This document shows, piece after piece, positions 23,596 through 33,404 of a DNA stretch of 64,000 nucleotides. The position numbers were made by a program, and so were the translations under genes. The notes under the pieces were generated by a model. That model was not told the DNA's origin and searched no databases. It saw only the letters and a list, made by a program, of their open reading frames with translations. The stretch is from assembly GCA_021397845.1 (NCBI GenBank), contig CM038050.1:13086471-13150470 (forward strand). Reading direction: 5' to 3'. Positions within the stretch are counted from its first letter, which is position 1. Each line of letters opens with the position of its first letter. This DNA comes from Areca catechu (taxonomy: Eukaryota; Streptophyta; Magnoliopsida; Arecales; Arecaceae).

Positions 23596-23968
23596 GGAGA
23601 GACGCTCGGCTCTTTTTTCATGAGATGGAGAGGATAAGGCTCGAGTCTCTCTCTCTCTCTATATATATATCTATGGAGCGATCAGCCAACAGCGTGTTAG
23701 GAGGCTACCAACTTCTAATTGTTTAATATACCTTGCTAATGCATTGCATTTAAGAAGACGTGGTCATGGTAGATAGGGAACTTTTTGACGATGGCCGGGT
23801 TTCTTCTGATCCTAGAGATGTCGCTTGCCCGTTTGGCTTGGCCACCTCGAAGCTCAAGCAAAGTTGGAGAAATCTTCTACTCCGTGGGTTGGGCTTAAGA
23901 AGCTTCCAGTCTTTCCCTTGGCAGGCAAAATACTAGATATGAGTTAGCTAACTAGGGTGGCGGGTTTA

Positions 23969-24066
<98 letters not shown>

Positions 24067-24071
24067 GGGGG
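23596..24071. other. Upstream region of peroxidase gene 2 and microsatellites
   Basis: A CT run and TATATATA at 23647-23672 lie 55-75 bp upstream of the gene 2 ATG and may act as its TATA region (minus strand). Further out a compound (AT)n(AG)n microsatellite occupies about 23971-24061. No coding signal. Confidence 0.55.
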
Positions 24072-24249
24072 GGGGATGGCAATCAAATCGGTCGGGTATA
24101 AATGAATCGAACCAAAAATGGATCGGATTAGAAAAGTTTGAACATGAACCCAACCTATTTATTAAACAGGTCAGATTTTGAAATCTGAACCTATCCTGTT
24201 TAATAAACAGGTTACCTAACCTGGCCGTCTATAACCCGTTTAAGATCCA

Positions 24250-25002
24250 ATTATATAAAAAAAGAAAGGTGAAGTAAATCCCACATGTTCAAGCTTCGGT
24301 CTTTAAGAAAGAATGGTAGAAGGGCTGACAATTAAACTAGTCAAAGTCTTTAAGCCATGACTACACTCTCTTGTTCAAGCCGCACATCTTACCTTCTTCA
24401 CCTTCGAAGACCATGCCCTCCACAATGTCGGAGGCTTCCTCGGCGTCCTCAATGCCTCCACCAGCAAAAGCCCCCTTCAGTGACCAGCTCCTGAAGCTCG
24501 CCAGGCTACCAAGAGGTGTGCCACCAAAGAAAAGGGGGCCAGGGGGACGTGTGCTGCTATGAGGCATGGGGGTGGTGGGGGGAGGGGAGACGGGCCACCG
24601 TGTGGGGAGGGAAGAGGCCAAAGAATGACGGGGGAGGCTTGGCGTCGTAAGATAATGGGGAAGAGAATGTCATCGAGGGAGTAGACCTTTGCTAGGGGGA
24701 GAGCATCGCCATGGGGAGAGAACGCCATCGAGGAAGGAGATCGCCACCCGAGTGGGAGAGCGTCGCCTGCTTCTGGTTCCAGCCCTTTGGAGAACATTAG
24801 AGCGAGTAGCGGTTTTGGTAAGAAGAAGTAGTCTATGGCCCTTTAGAGAACTTTGGAGTGAGCAAGCCTTCGGGATCATGTATGGTAGCATGGAGGGACG
24901 GGAGACTATGGCAGACGATGATGATGTGGAGGTGGGGATAATGGCGATCGAAAGAAGAATTGAGATTCTCTGCAAACACGATGGGGGGTTTTGGTGAGAA
25001 AA
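24250..25002. other. Unassigned segment with a GC-richer coding-like patch
   Basis: 24366-24800 is clearly less AT-rich than its surroundings. On the minus strand it shows an open stretch containing LKGAFAGGGIEDAEEASDIV followed by VEGMVFEGEEGKMCGLN. I do not recognise the family. It could be a captured gene fragment or filler. Confidence 0.3.
24998..25002. repeat. Target-site duplication GAAAA of the copia element, left copy
   Basis: Matches 35475-35479 directly after the 3' LTR. Confidence 0.85.
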
Positions 25003-25307
25003 TGTTAGTAAATAAACTTAATTGTAATTTAATTGTTATCAGAAGTCTAAAAGTCTTTATTGGTAGTCTAAAGGTTGAGAGAGACTAAGAGCCACATAGA
25101 AACTTCCATTACCTAGAAACAAATGCATAAGTAATTGTATTTTAATTTCTTGTTTAGTGATATATTGTGTCCTTTAAGCTTCCTAGAGGTTATAAATACA
25201 TATGGGATCAATTTGCAATGTAACCATGACTATTTTGAGTCTTTGAGTACCTCCAAAAAATATATTATTATTTTATTCTGAGCCTACCATTCTTCTCGCC
25301 AATATCA
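25003..25307 (+). repeat. 5' LTR of the copia element
   Basis: 305 bp, TGTTAGTAAA...CCAATATCA, with a TATAAATAC box near 25192. It differs from the 3' LTR by scattered substitutions, so the insertion is not recent. Confidence 0.93.
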
Positions 25308-25309
25308 AA

Positions 25310-25322
25310 GTGGTATCAGAGC
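25310..25322 (+). promoter_or_regulatory. Primer-binding site of the copia element
   Basis: TGGTATCAGAGCC, complementary to the initiator tRNA-Met 3' end, two bases after the 5' LTR. Confidence 0.9.
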
Positions 25323-25324
25323 CA

Positions 25325-26046
25325 ATGATATCCACCAATAGTCTCCTACAACCCTCCTTTCCTCGTCTCACCAAAACAAACTATGAAAATTGGTGCTTGC
25401 AAATGAAGGCTTTACTTGGATCCCAAGATCTTTGTGATTTAGTAGAAGGTTATCAAGAACCAAGGGAAGGAGAGGCTCTCACTAATCAGCAAAGAGAGTC
25501 TCGAAGCAAGGATAAGAAAGCTTTATATTTCATCTATCAATCTATAGATGAATCAGCCTTTGAAAAGATCGCGGCGGCAACCACCTCAAATGAAGCATGG
25601 GAGATTCTCAAAAATTCTTATAGAGGAATTGAGAAAGTGAAGAAAGTTCGTCTCCAAACTCTTCGAGGCGAATTTGAAGCTCTACAAATGAAGGAATCCG
25701 AATGTGTTTCGGATTAATTTACAAGAGTCTTAGCTGTCGTCAATCAATTAAGGAGGAACGGTGAAACCATGATTGACACCAGAGTAGTAGAAAAAATCCT
25801 ACGCTCATTCGATGTCAAATTCGATTATATTGTGGTTGCCATCGAGGAGTCAAAGACTTTGGAGGAGATGACAATAGATGAACTTTTGGGTTCCTGACAA
25901 GCTCATGAAGAATGACTCAATAAGAGGAGACAAGAGCCTTTGGAGCAAGTTCTTCAATCGAAGTTTTCTTTGAAGAAGAACAAAGAAGATTCAAGGAATG
26001 AGTTAAGACAAAGCCAAAGAGGATGAGGCCATGGCTCTTGAAGAGG
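25325..26046 (+). pseudogene. Copia gag (UBN2-type), truncated by the gypsy insertion
   Basis: Starts MISTNSLLQPSFPRLTKTNY and shows the copia gag core: NYENWCLQMKALLGSQDL, ALYFIYQSIDESAFEKIAAA, EAWEILKNSYRGIEKVKKVR, LQTLRGEFEALQMKESECVS. After a stop at 25717 it continues as FTRVLAVVNQLRRNGE and LEEMTIDELLGS. The RG-rich nucleocapsid start is split: GRG-type residues end at 26046 and resume at 32552. At least three stops make it non-functional. Confidence 0.88.
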
Positions 26047-26051
26047 CCATG
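26047..26051. repeat. Target-site duplication CCATG of the nested gypsy element, left copy
   Basis: Matches 32547-32551. Both lie inside the copia nucleocapsid coding region (GGCCATG / ACCATGGCTC). Confidence 0.85.
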
Positions 26052-27074
26052 TGGTGCAGGGCGGTTGTCAAACGCCTGCAGCGACCAAAACCCCAATTCA
26101 AGGACAACGAGTTCTGGGAATTCTTGGATGCTAGGATTGAGCAATATGAGGAAGATCTTTTGAAACCTGCAACGATCAAGCGCTGGAGGGGCCGCGTGAT
26201 TCCTCACGTTGCCAGCCCTCTACCGGATTTCAATCCGGGTCTTCAAGATTGGAAGGGACGAATGATGGGTTTCTCACCGTGAGTCCCTGTTTCTTCTTGT
26301 TTTTTTTTTTTTTTTTATCAGGAACTTGGAACAGAAGGAAGAGATTCCTCACGGAATCGTCTTCTCCCAACCGGGCTTTTGGCCTGGTGTGCGCAAGGGA
26401 GAAAAGGAAGGAAGCCGGTGGCCTTCCACGGAAAGATGACGCCCCAAACACCTTCCACGGAACCAAGAACAAAAGACAACAGCACATCCCCCCAAAAAGA
26501 AAACGTCCAATCTATTCCAAAACAAAAACAACGTCCTTTTCTTTTCCTTGGTTCGGGTTTTAAGAAACAATACAAGGTATAGTTGTCCCCCACGTGACTA
26601 ACAGGGAGGGAATAAAAAAAAAACTAAACTAAATGTTCTCCACGTGACTAAAGGGAGGAAAAATAAATATAAACAACTCCAAACGCTGACTCTTGCGTGA
26701 AACTCTTCAAACGGATTTTTTTTTAAAAAAAAATCAAGAGATCACGCCACTAATAAAATTATAATAATAATAAAACTAAAGACTCCGGTGTTTTCCCGGA
26801 TCCGAAACTTCATGGATGCAATTAGTGATTGGGCCTTCGGCCCAATTTCCAATTAATTATTTTCATCCAAAAACGGGTTAGATTTGAAACTTGCTTCCCT
26901 TGAAGGCGTCTGGACCTGCGCACATTTCCTGCTGGCGAGGCTGGCGGCTCCAAATCGTCATGGGCCGGAAGCTGAGCCGAAATGTCTGGTTTGGGCTTCG
27001 CCGAGATATCACCAGGCTGTCCTGATATATGAGTCAACTGATCAGGTTCAATATTCATCTCGATGTCCGCATTA
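26052..27074 (-). repeat. 3' LTR of the nested CRM-like element
   Basis: On the minus strand it begins TAATGCGGACATCGAG, where the other LTR has the intact TGATGTGGAC, so the terminal TG has mutated. It ends CCCTGCACCA. The 3' end of the pol frame lies within it (to 26822). Confidence 0.9.
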
Positions 27075-27457
27075 CTCTCCCCTTCCTCTGAAAAGCTTGT
27101 CCTCAAGCTTGAATTATCACCTGCATAAGGGGTTAGATGTCGAATATTGAATACATCAGAAATAAGGACATCGTCTGGTAATTCAACTCGGTAGGCATTG
27201 TCACTAAATTTCTCCAACACCTGACAAGGACCAATTTTCTTTGGTTTGAGTTTGGTGTAGGCCCCCTGTGGATATCGTTCTCTCAGCAAGAAGACCCATA
27301 CCAAATCACCAACCTCAAAAGTCTGTTGTCGACGTGTCTGATCAGCCTTAGCCTTATACTTGGCATAATTTTGCTCTAGATTGGCTTTAACAGTTGCGTG
27401 CACCTCACGGAGATTAGCCACTCGATCTTCAATTTTCTTACTTGATTTGTTTGGCAC
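26822..27457 (-). CDS. Integrase C-terminus reading into the 3' LTR
   Basis: Contains the GPY/F-like module (TFEVGDLVWVFLLRERYPQG, KLKPKKIGPCQVLEKFSDNA, FNIRHLTPYAGDN). It crosses the LTR boundary at 27074 and goes on for about 84 codons inside the LTR, with an Arg-rich patch (NVRRSRRLQGKQV) before the stop at 26822. No canonical chromodomain is seen. Chromoviruses of the CRM group are known to have their pol 3' end in the LTR, with a CR motif used for centromere targeting; whether this patch is a CR motif is unproven. Confidence 0.75.
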   Translation of the reverse strand: MPNKSSKKIEDRVANLREVHATVKANLEQNYAKYKAKADQTRRQQTFEVGDLVWVFLLRERYPQGAYTKLKPKKIGPCQVLEKFSDNAYRVELPDDVLISDVFNIRHLTPYAGDNSSLRTSFSEEGESNADIEMNIEPDQLTHISGQPGDISAKPKPDISAQLPAHDDLEPPASPAGNVRRSRRLQGKQVSNLTRFWMKIINWKLGRRPNH

Positions 27458-28532
27458 ATCAACAGGTAAAATATCAAGTGGTCCTCTTGGCAGAATCCAT
27501 ACAATACCTGAAAGGGTGCAAAACCAGTAGAATGGTTCACCGAAGAATTGAACTCAAACTCAATCTTTGGCAAACATACATCCCAGTTTTTAAATTCTTG
27601 CACATTGGCTCTCAACAAGTTACCAAGACTTCGGTTGACAGTCTCAGTTTGCCCATCGGTCTGAGAATGATAGGGACTATTGAATTTTAATTTTGTACCC
27701 AATTTTTTTCACAATTCATGCCAGAAATGCCCCATAAACTTGCTATCTCGGTTCGAAACAATCGACGATGGTAACCCATAATATCGAACTACTGCAAAAA
27801 AATAAAGATCAGCTACTTCGACACATCAAATATCGTTTTGCATGGCAAGAAACAAGGCATCTTGCTGAACCGATCTATGACTACCATAATTGAGTCTAGA
27901 CCTCTCATTGTCCGCGGTAAACCTACAACAAAATCCATAGATACCTCTCGCCACGGCTCATCTGGAATCGGTAAAGGGGTATATAAACCTTGATTTGTAT
28001 CTGTTCCTTTGGATTCCTGACACAAACGGCATCTCTTCACAAAGGTTTTGACATCTCAGTCAAGCCCAGGCCAATAAAACCGTTGATGAATTAACCATGC
28101 AGTTTTGTCTCTTCCAAAATGTCCTTGATTATGCAGCTCCTGAATAATCAATACACGCAGTGAAGTGTTAGGAATACAGAGACAATTACCACGAAACAAA
28201 TATCCATCATGAAGGACGAAGTCAGATCGACCTCCAGCTTCCAATTCAATCACAATGCTCTGGAAATGCTCATCTGCACGGATATCATCCTTCATGCTTT
28301 CAAACCCAAGGATATATACTTGCATAGCACTAATCAATAAACTCCGTCTACTTAAAGCATCTGCCACTTTGTTCAAAGTGCCTGACTTATGCTTGATGCT
28401 GAAAGTATACTCCTGTAGAGTACTTGCCCATTTTGCATGTCTGGAGCTCAACTTATGCTGTCCCTGTAAAATTTTAATGCTTGATGATCTGAGTACAGCA
28501 CAAATTCTCGCTGGATCAAGTAATGTCGCCAA
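27376..28532 (-). pseudogene. RNase H end and integrase of the CRM-like element, broken
   Basis: Read leftward: the RNase H end (KHKSGTLNKVADALSRRSLL), the integrase HHCC domain (HNQGHFGRDKTAWLIHQRFY ... CRLCQESKG), the catalytic core start EVSMDFVVGLPRTMRGLDSI, VSNRDSKFMGHFWHEL, and SPYHSQTDGQTETVNRSLGN (the D,D,E residues are all encoded). Breaks: TGA near 28054 and 27709, and a frame change near 27815. Confidence 0.85.
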
Positions 28533-28545
28533 TGATGCAATGACC

Positions 28546-29907
28546 TCACAATGGCGTATAGCTCCAAATCATAAACCGAATACAAAAGTTTGGTACCTCC
28601 AAGCTTCTCACTGTAGAAAGCAAGGGTCTCCCATCTTGGCTGAGTACTGCGCCAATCCCAGTCTTCGAAGCATCATAATCTACTTCGAATACCTTGTCAA
28701 AATCTGGAAGAACCAACAGTGGTGCTTGGGTCAACTTGACTTTCATCTCATCAAATGCTGCCTGAGCAGTGTCATTCCATCCAAACTGATTTAATTTCAA
28801 CAAGTCTGTTAAGGGTGCAGCATTCTCACTATACCTCTTCACAAACTTTCTGTAAAAACCTGCAAGACCCAAAAAGGATCTCAATTCAGTCAAAGTTGTA
28901 GGTGCTGGCCAGTCCACTATCGCTCGCACCTTACTTTCATCTGGAAGAATCCCATCACCAGTAACAACATATCCCAGAAAAATTAATTTGTCTACCATCC
29001 AAATACACTTCTCTGGGTTAGCAAAAAGCTGATTTTCACGTAATACTATTAGAACTTGTGAAACATGCTCAACATGCTCTTGTGCTGTCTTATTGTATAT
29101 CAATATATCATCAAAGTATGCAACAACAAAAGAACTAATGAATGGACGCAAAACCTGGTTCATTACTCGCATGAACGTACTAGGAGCATTAGATAGCCCG
29201 AATGGCATCACCAACCATTCATACAGGCCTTCCTTTGTCTTGAAGGCTGTCTTCCATTCATCACCTGGCTTCATTCTGATCTGATGATACCCACTTTTCA
29301 AATCAATCTTAGTAAAGAACACGGCACCACTCAACTGATCTAGCATATCATCCAGCCTCGGTATTGGAAATCTATATTTCACAGTAATTCTGTTTATTGC
29401 CCGGTTGTCAACATACATACGCCATGAACCATCCGTTTTTGGCACCAAAAGTGCTGGTACCACGCACGGGCTAATGCTTTTCCGTACAAAGCCTTTGTTT
29501 AAAAGATCTTGAACTTGCCTCTTCAGCTCCTCATGCTGCTGCGGGGTCATTCGATAATGAGCCTTATTCGGCAACACAGAACCCGAAATCAGATCAATCT
29601 CATGCTGAATATCTCGAAGTAGTGGCAAACCCGCAGGAAGCTCACTCCGTACAACATCCCGAAATTCCTCCAAAACTGACACCAACTCTTGAGGAAGATC
29701 ATGTAGCTCCTGCTCCCCATTCTGGCCAAACTCCTCTGGCTTACTAATCAGGGCAAAACAGAAATCTTCTCCCTCTAAACTCGCCTCAAACTCCCTACTT
29801 GGCAAACAAATTACTACCTTATGTTCAGCCATGTCCTGTAGCGGTTTCAAGATCACTTTTCTCCCATCTGGTCGCAGCCTATAAGTATGAGTGTAACCAT
29901 TATACAC
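28546..29907 (-). CDS. Reverse transcriptase/RNase H frame of the CRM-like element
   Basis: Begins in the protease-RT linker and carries every RT motif: FVRKSISPCVVPALLVPKTD, GSWRMYVDNRAINRITVKYR, FTKIDLKSGYHQIRMKPGDE, EWLVMPFGLSNAPSTFMRVM, catalytic VAYFDDILIY, and FLGYVVTGDGI. The RNase H start FEVDYDASKTGIGAVLSQDG has its catalytic Asp. It ends at 28546 after a frame break; the rest of RNase H and the integrase zinc finger follow at 28532-28056. Confidence 0.9.
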   Translation of the reverse strand: MYNGYTHTYRLRPDGRKVILKPLQDMAEHKVVICLPSREFEASLEGEDFCFALISKPEEFGQNGEQELHDLPQELVSVLEEFRDVVRSELPAGLPLLRDIQHEIDLISGSVLPNKAHYRMTPQQHEELKRQVQDLLNKGFVRKSISPCVVPALLVPKTDGSWRMYVDNRAINRITVKYRFPIPRLDDMLDQLSGAVFFTKIDLKSGYHQIRMKPGDEWKTAFKTKEGLYEWLVMPFGLSNAPSTFMRVMNQVLRPFISSFVVAYFDDILIYNKTAQEHVEHVSQVLIVLRENQLFANPEKCIWMVDKLIFLGYVVTGDGILPDESKVRAIVDWPAPTTLTELRSFLGLAGFYRKFVKRYSENAAPLTDLLKLNQFGWNDTAQAAFDEMKVKLTQAPLLVLPDFDKVFEVDYDASKTGIGAVLSQDGRPLLSTVRSLEVPNFCIRFMIWSYTPL

Positions 29908-30024
29908 TGCTTTATTATCAAACTGCCATGGTCATCCCAAAATGATGTGTGTCGCATCCATCGGTACAACATCAGCTACTATTGATGTTTCAAGCTGAGG
30001 ACCAAAAGACAAGGCTAACCTACA

Positions 30025-31416
30025 TCATCGACTGACCTGAATATCTGCATCCCGATTCACCCAGCCGACCTTGTATGGTTGAGGATGGGGCTCAGTCATC
30101 AACCCCAATTTCTTCACAACTTTCTCAGCAATCACATTCTCCCAACTTCCAGAATCAATAATTACCTTGCAAGTTTTACCAGCTACAGTGCTCTTTGTTG
30201 AGAAACTATCGTGCCGACGCCAATCTCCACCAGCTCTTGGTGCAAGACACATCCTCCTAATGATCAGACTCTCTCCCTGGATGTGGTCTGGGTCAATCAC
30301 ATACATCTCATCCTCGAACTCCTCATCCTCGGGAAATTCAATTTTCTGCTCCTCCTCCATAAGTAACTGGGTACGCGCCTTGGGGCACTCATTGGCATAA
30401 TGTCCTAAGTCATGACACTGATGGCAGCGAACATTGGCTCGATTGCTGCCCACCCTCTGCTGGGGACCTGAAGCCCCACTCAGCACTGTAGGTCTCGGAG
30501 GAACTACCGAAGTTTGTTGCCTCACCACAGGAGGTGCACTCCTACTACCATAACTCTGCCCCGAAAACTGTCCAGATAATTTTCCTCTACTCTGGAACCC
30601 TCTATTCCGCATCAGGCTCTGCTCCACTGCTTGCGCCCGCATGTGCGCATCACCAACACTGTCAATCCGATGCAGAGCCAATGCATCCTGGATCGGGAAT
30701 CGCAGTCCAAGCAAATACATAGCTACCAACCTCGGTTCTGACTCCATCAATCGGTTTCGAGCCACCAGTCGGTAGAACTCTGTAGTATAATCTTCCACGC
30801 TTCGATTTCCTTGTGTTAAACCATGCAATTTATAATAAAGGACCTGTTCATGATTCTGAGGAAGGAACTCCCGATTCATCTCCTGCTTCAAGGCTGCCCA
30901 TGATGCAATTGGTGGCCTCCCATCCATATACCTCCGGTAGTCCTGTGCATGCCACCAAGCCGCTGCTCGATCTCGGAATCGGATTGTGATAAGCGGCACT
31001 TGTTTGTCCAAAGGCACTTCTTTCAGCCGGAAAACATCATCAACCTGCAAGGTCCAATCCACATACTCATCAGGATTCAAACCACCTCTGAACTCCGGTA
31101 TTTCAATCCGAAACCCGAACTCCCAACGAGTCCGATTGTCATGCACAAGTGGCGGTCCGAAATCCCTGGGAAGCGCTACATCACGCCACGGTTGCTGCCC
31201 TCTTTGCAATGGTAGAGGATCTTCAATATTCTGGAAAGGGTCGGCATCACCTTCTCGATGTTCATCAGGTACATTACGATCTTGACGAGGTATAGCACGA
31301 TCTTGCGCCTCCAACCGTGCCATCATTGCTTGCAAAATAGCCATCATCTGCTGCTGGGTCTCCACAACGTCACGAAGAGAAGGCTCCTCGTTGTTCCGCT
31401 CCATGGTTGCCGGCAA
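30025..31416 (-). CDS. Gag-protease frame of the CRM-like element
   Basis: 463 codons from MPATMERNNEEP; an internal start at MERNNEEP is equally plausible. Order: a Gln/Met-rich N-terminal helix, the retrotransposon gag core (FRGGLNPDEYVDWTLQVDDV, AAAWWHAQDYRRY, ELFLPQNHEQ-like, VEDYTTEFYRLVARNRL), a basic linker, a perfect CX2CX4HX4C knuckle (CHQCHDLGHYANEC), an acidic linker, and the protease start with VIIDSGSWENVIAEKVVKKL. The frame ends at a TGA in the middle of protease; the continuation (to 28546) is in frame apart from two TGA codons. Gag itself is intact. Confidence 0.88.
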   Translation of the reverse strand: MPATMERNNEEPSLRDVVETQQQMMAILQAMMARLEAQDRAIPRQDRNVPDEHREGDADPFQNIEDPLPLQRGQQPWRDVALPRDFGPPLVHDNRTRWEFGFRIEIPEFRGGLNPDEYVDWTLQVDDVFRLKEVPLDKQVPLITIRFRDRAAAWWHAQDYRRYMDGRPPIASWAALKQEMNREFLPQNHEQVLYYKLHGLTQGNRSVEDYTTEFYRLVARNRLMESEPRLVAMYLLGLRFPIQDALALHRIDSVGDAHMRAQAVEQSLMRNRGFQSRGKLSGQFSGQSYGSRSAPPVVRQQTSVVPPRPTVLSGASGPQQRVGSNRANVRCHQCHDLGHYANECPKARTQLLMEEEQKIEFPEDEEFEDEMYVIDPDHIQGESLIIRRMCLAPRAGGDWRRHDSFSTKSTVAGKTCKVIIDSGSWENVIAEKVVKKLGLMTEPHPQPYKVGWVNRDADIQVSR

Positions 31417-31513
31417 AAATTTTTTTTTTTTTTTAAATCAAGAACGGATCAAGGACAGATCCAGAACGGATCAAGGCTCTGATAAAGAACGGATCAAGGC
31501 TCTGATACCAAGC

Positions 31514-32546
31514 TGGTGCAGGGCGGTTGTCAAATGTCTGCAGCAACCAAAACCCCGATTCAGGGAGAACGGGTTCTGGGAATTCTTGGATGCTAGGATT
31601 GAGCAATATGGGGAAGATCTTTTGAAACATGCAACGATCAAGCGTTGGAGGGGCCGCGTGATTCCTCACGTTGCCAGCCCTCTACCGGATTTCAATCCAA
31701 GTCTTCAAGATTGGAAGGGACGAACGATGGGTTTCTCATCGTGAGTCCCTGTTTCTTCTTTTTTTCTTTTTTTTTTTTTATCAGGAACTTGGAACGGAAG
31801 GAAGAGATTCCTCACGGAATCGTCCTCTCCTAACCGGGCTTTTGGCCTGGTGTGCACAAGGGGGAAAAGGAAGGAAGCCGGTGGCCTTCCACGGAAAGAT
31901 GACGCCCCAAACACCTTCCACGGAACCAAGAACAAAAGACAACAGCACGTCCCCCAAAAAGAAAACAACGTCCAATCTATTCCAAAACAAAAACAACGTC
32001 CTTTTCTTTTCCTTGGTTCGGGTTTTAAGAAACAATACAAGGTATAGTTGTCCCCCACGTGACTAACAGGGAGGGAATAAAAAAAAAACTAAACTAAATG
32101 TTCTCCACGTGACTAAAGGGAGAAAAAACAAATGTAAACAACTCCAAACACTGACTCTTGCGTGAAACTCTTCAAACGGATTTTTTTTTTAAAAAAAAAA
32201 AAATCAAGAGATCACGCCACTAATAAAATTATAATAATAATAAAACTAAAGATTCCGGTGTTTTTCCGGATCCGAAACTTCACGGACGCAATTAGTGTAT
32301 TGGGCCTTTGGCCCAATTCCCAATTAATTGTTTTCATCCCAAAAATGGGTCAGATTTGAAACTTGCTTCCCTTGAAGGCGTCTGGACCTGCGCACGTTTC
32401 CTGCTGGCGAGGCTGGCGGTCCCAAATCGTCATGGGCCGGAAGCTGAGCCGAAACGTCTGGTTTGGGCTTCGCCGAGCTATCACCAGGCTATCATGATAT
32501 ATGAGTCAACTGATCAGGTTCAATATTCATCTCGATGTCCACATCA
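31514..32546 (-). repeat. 5' LTR of the nested CRM-like element
   Basis: Minus strand TGATGTGGACATCG...CCCTGCACCA, followed by the primer-binding site. It differs from the 3' LTR mostly by transitions and small run-length changes. Confidence 0.9.
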
Positions 32547-32551
32547 CCATG

Positions 32552-33404
32552 GCTCTTGGAGAGCCTATGGCTCGTGTAGAGGCCGCGGTCGTGGACGAGG
32601 AAGAACAAATAGAGATGAAGAAAGAAGATGGTGAATGGGTTGCCTCATATTGATTCTCCCAACCAATTTTGTGAAGGATATGTTATTAGCTAACAATCAA
32701 GAATGAACTTTCCGAAAAAGGCATCATATTATACAAAGATGCCCCTTGAACTCATCCACACCGACATTTGTTGGCCAATCACTCCAACATCATTTGGAGG
32801 TAATCGATATTTTCTAATATTTATTGATGATTATAGTAGGAAGATATGGATCTATTTCTTGAAGGAAAAGTCTGATGCATTTGAAGTCTTTAAGAAGTTC
32901 AAAATTATGGTGGAAAATCAAAGTGTCTATCACATCAAGGCACTTCGATCAAACCGTGATGGAGAATATACATCTAAAGCCTTTGAAGATTATTTTAGAG
33001 AGCATGGCATTCGGCGGCTACTGACGGCACCATATTCACCTCAACAAAATGGCGTGGCGGAGAGAAAAAATCAAACTATCCTTGATATGATCCGCAGCAT
33101 GCTGAAGACTAAAAATCTACCTAAAGAGTTTTGGGCGGAAGCTGCAGATTGTGCCATCTATTTACTTAATAGATGTCCAACGAAAAGTTTAGAAGACATG
33201 ACTCCACAAGAAGCATGGAGTGGTAGAAGGCCAAATGTTTCTCACTTGAGAGTATTCGGTTGTCTTGCTTATGCGTATGTAGCAGATCAAAAAAGGATAA
33301 AACTAGATGATAAGAGTGCCAAATATATTTTTATTGGCTATAATGCAAGAACAAAAGCTTATAAGCTTCTAGATCCAACAACCAAAAAGCTAATTATAAG
33401 CTGA
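32552..33404 (+). pseudogene. Copia nucleocapsid end, GAG-pre-integrase and integrase
   Basis: After the CCATG duplication the copia coding resumes with an RG-rich segment (RGRGRGRGRTNRDEERR). It then passes straight into the GAG-pre-integrase signature (LPHIDSPNQFCEGY...). The zinc knuckle and protease are missing between them, so there is an internal deletion near 32630. Integrase proper follows (PLELIHTDICWPITPTSFGG, NRYFLIFIDDYSRKIW, APYSPQQNGVAERKNQTILD). The second catalytic site reads RSNRDGEY instead of the usual RSDxGGEY, a lost Asp. It ends with IGYNARTKAYKLLDP. Confidence 0.88.

Larger units (their letters stand above)
26052..32546 (-). mobile_element. CRM-like Ty3/gypsy chromovirus nested in the copia element
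   Basis: A 6.5-kb minus-strand element with LTRs of 1033 bp (31514-32546, 5') and 1023 bp (26052-27074, 3'). A perfect CCATG duplication lies at 26047-26051 and 32547-32551. The tRNA-iMet primer-binding site (TGGTATCAGAGCC, reverse of about 31498-31510) follows the 5' LTR. The polypurine tract AGGAAGGGGAGAG precedes the 3' LTR. The LTR starts TGATGTGGACATC, resembling CRM LTR starts. The last pol frame runs into the 3' LTR, a known CRM habit. The CRM assignment is inference. Confidence 0.9.

Noticed and set aside
26249..26593. Open frames with Lys/Phe-rich content on both strands, repeated at 31671-32066
   Set aside because: They lie in the two LTRs of the CRM-like element and have no family resemblance.
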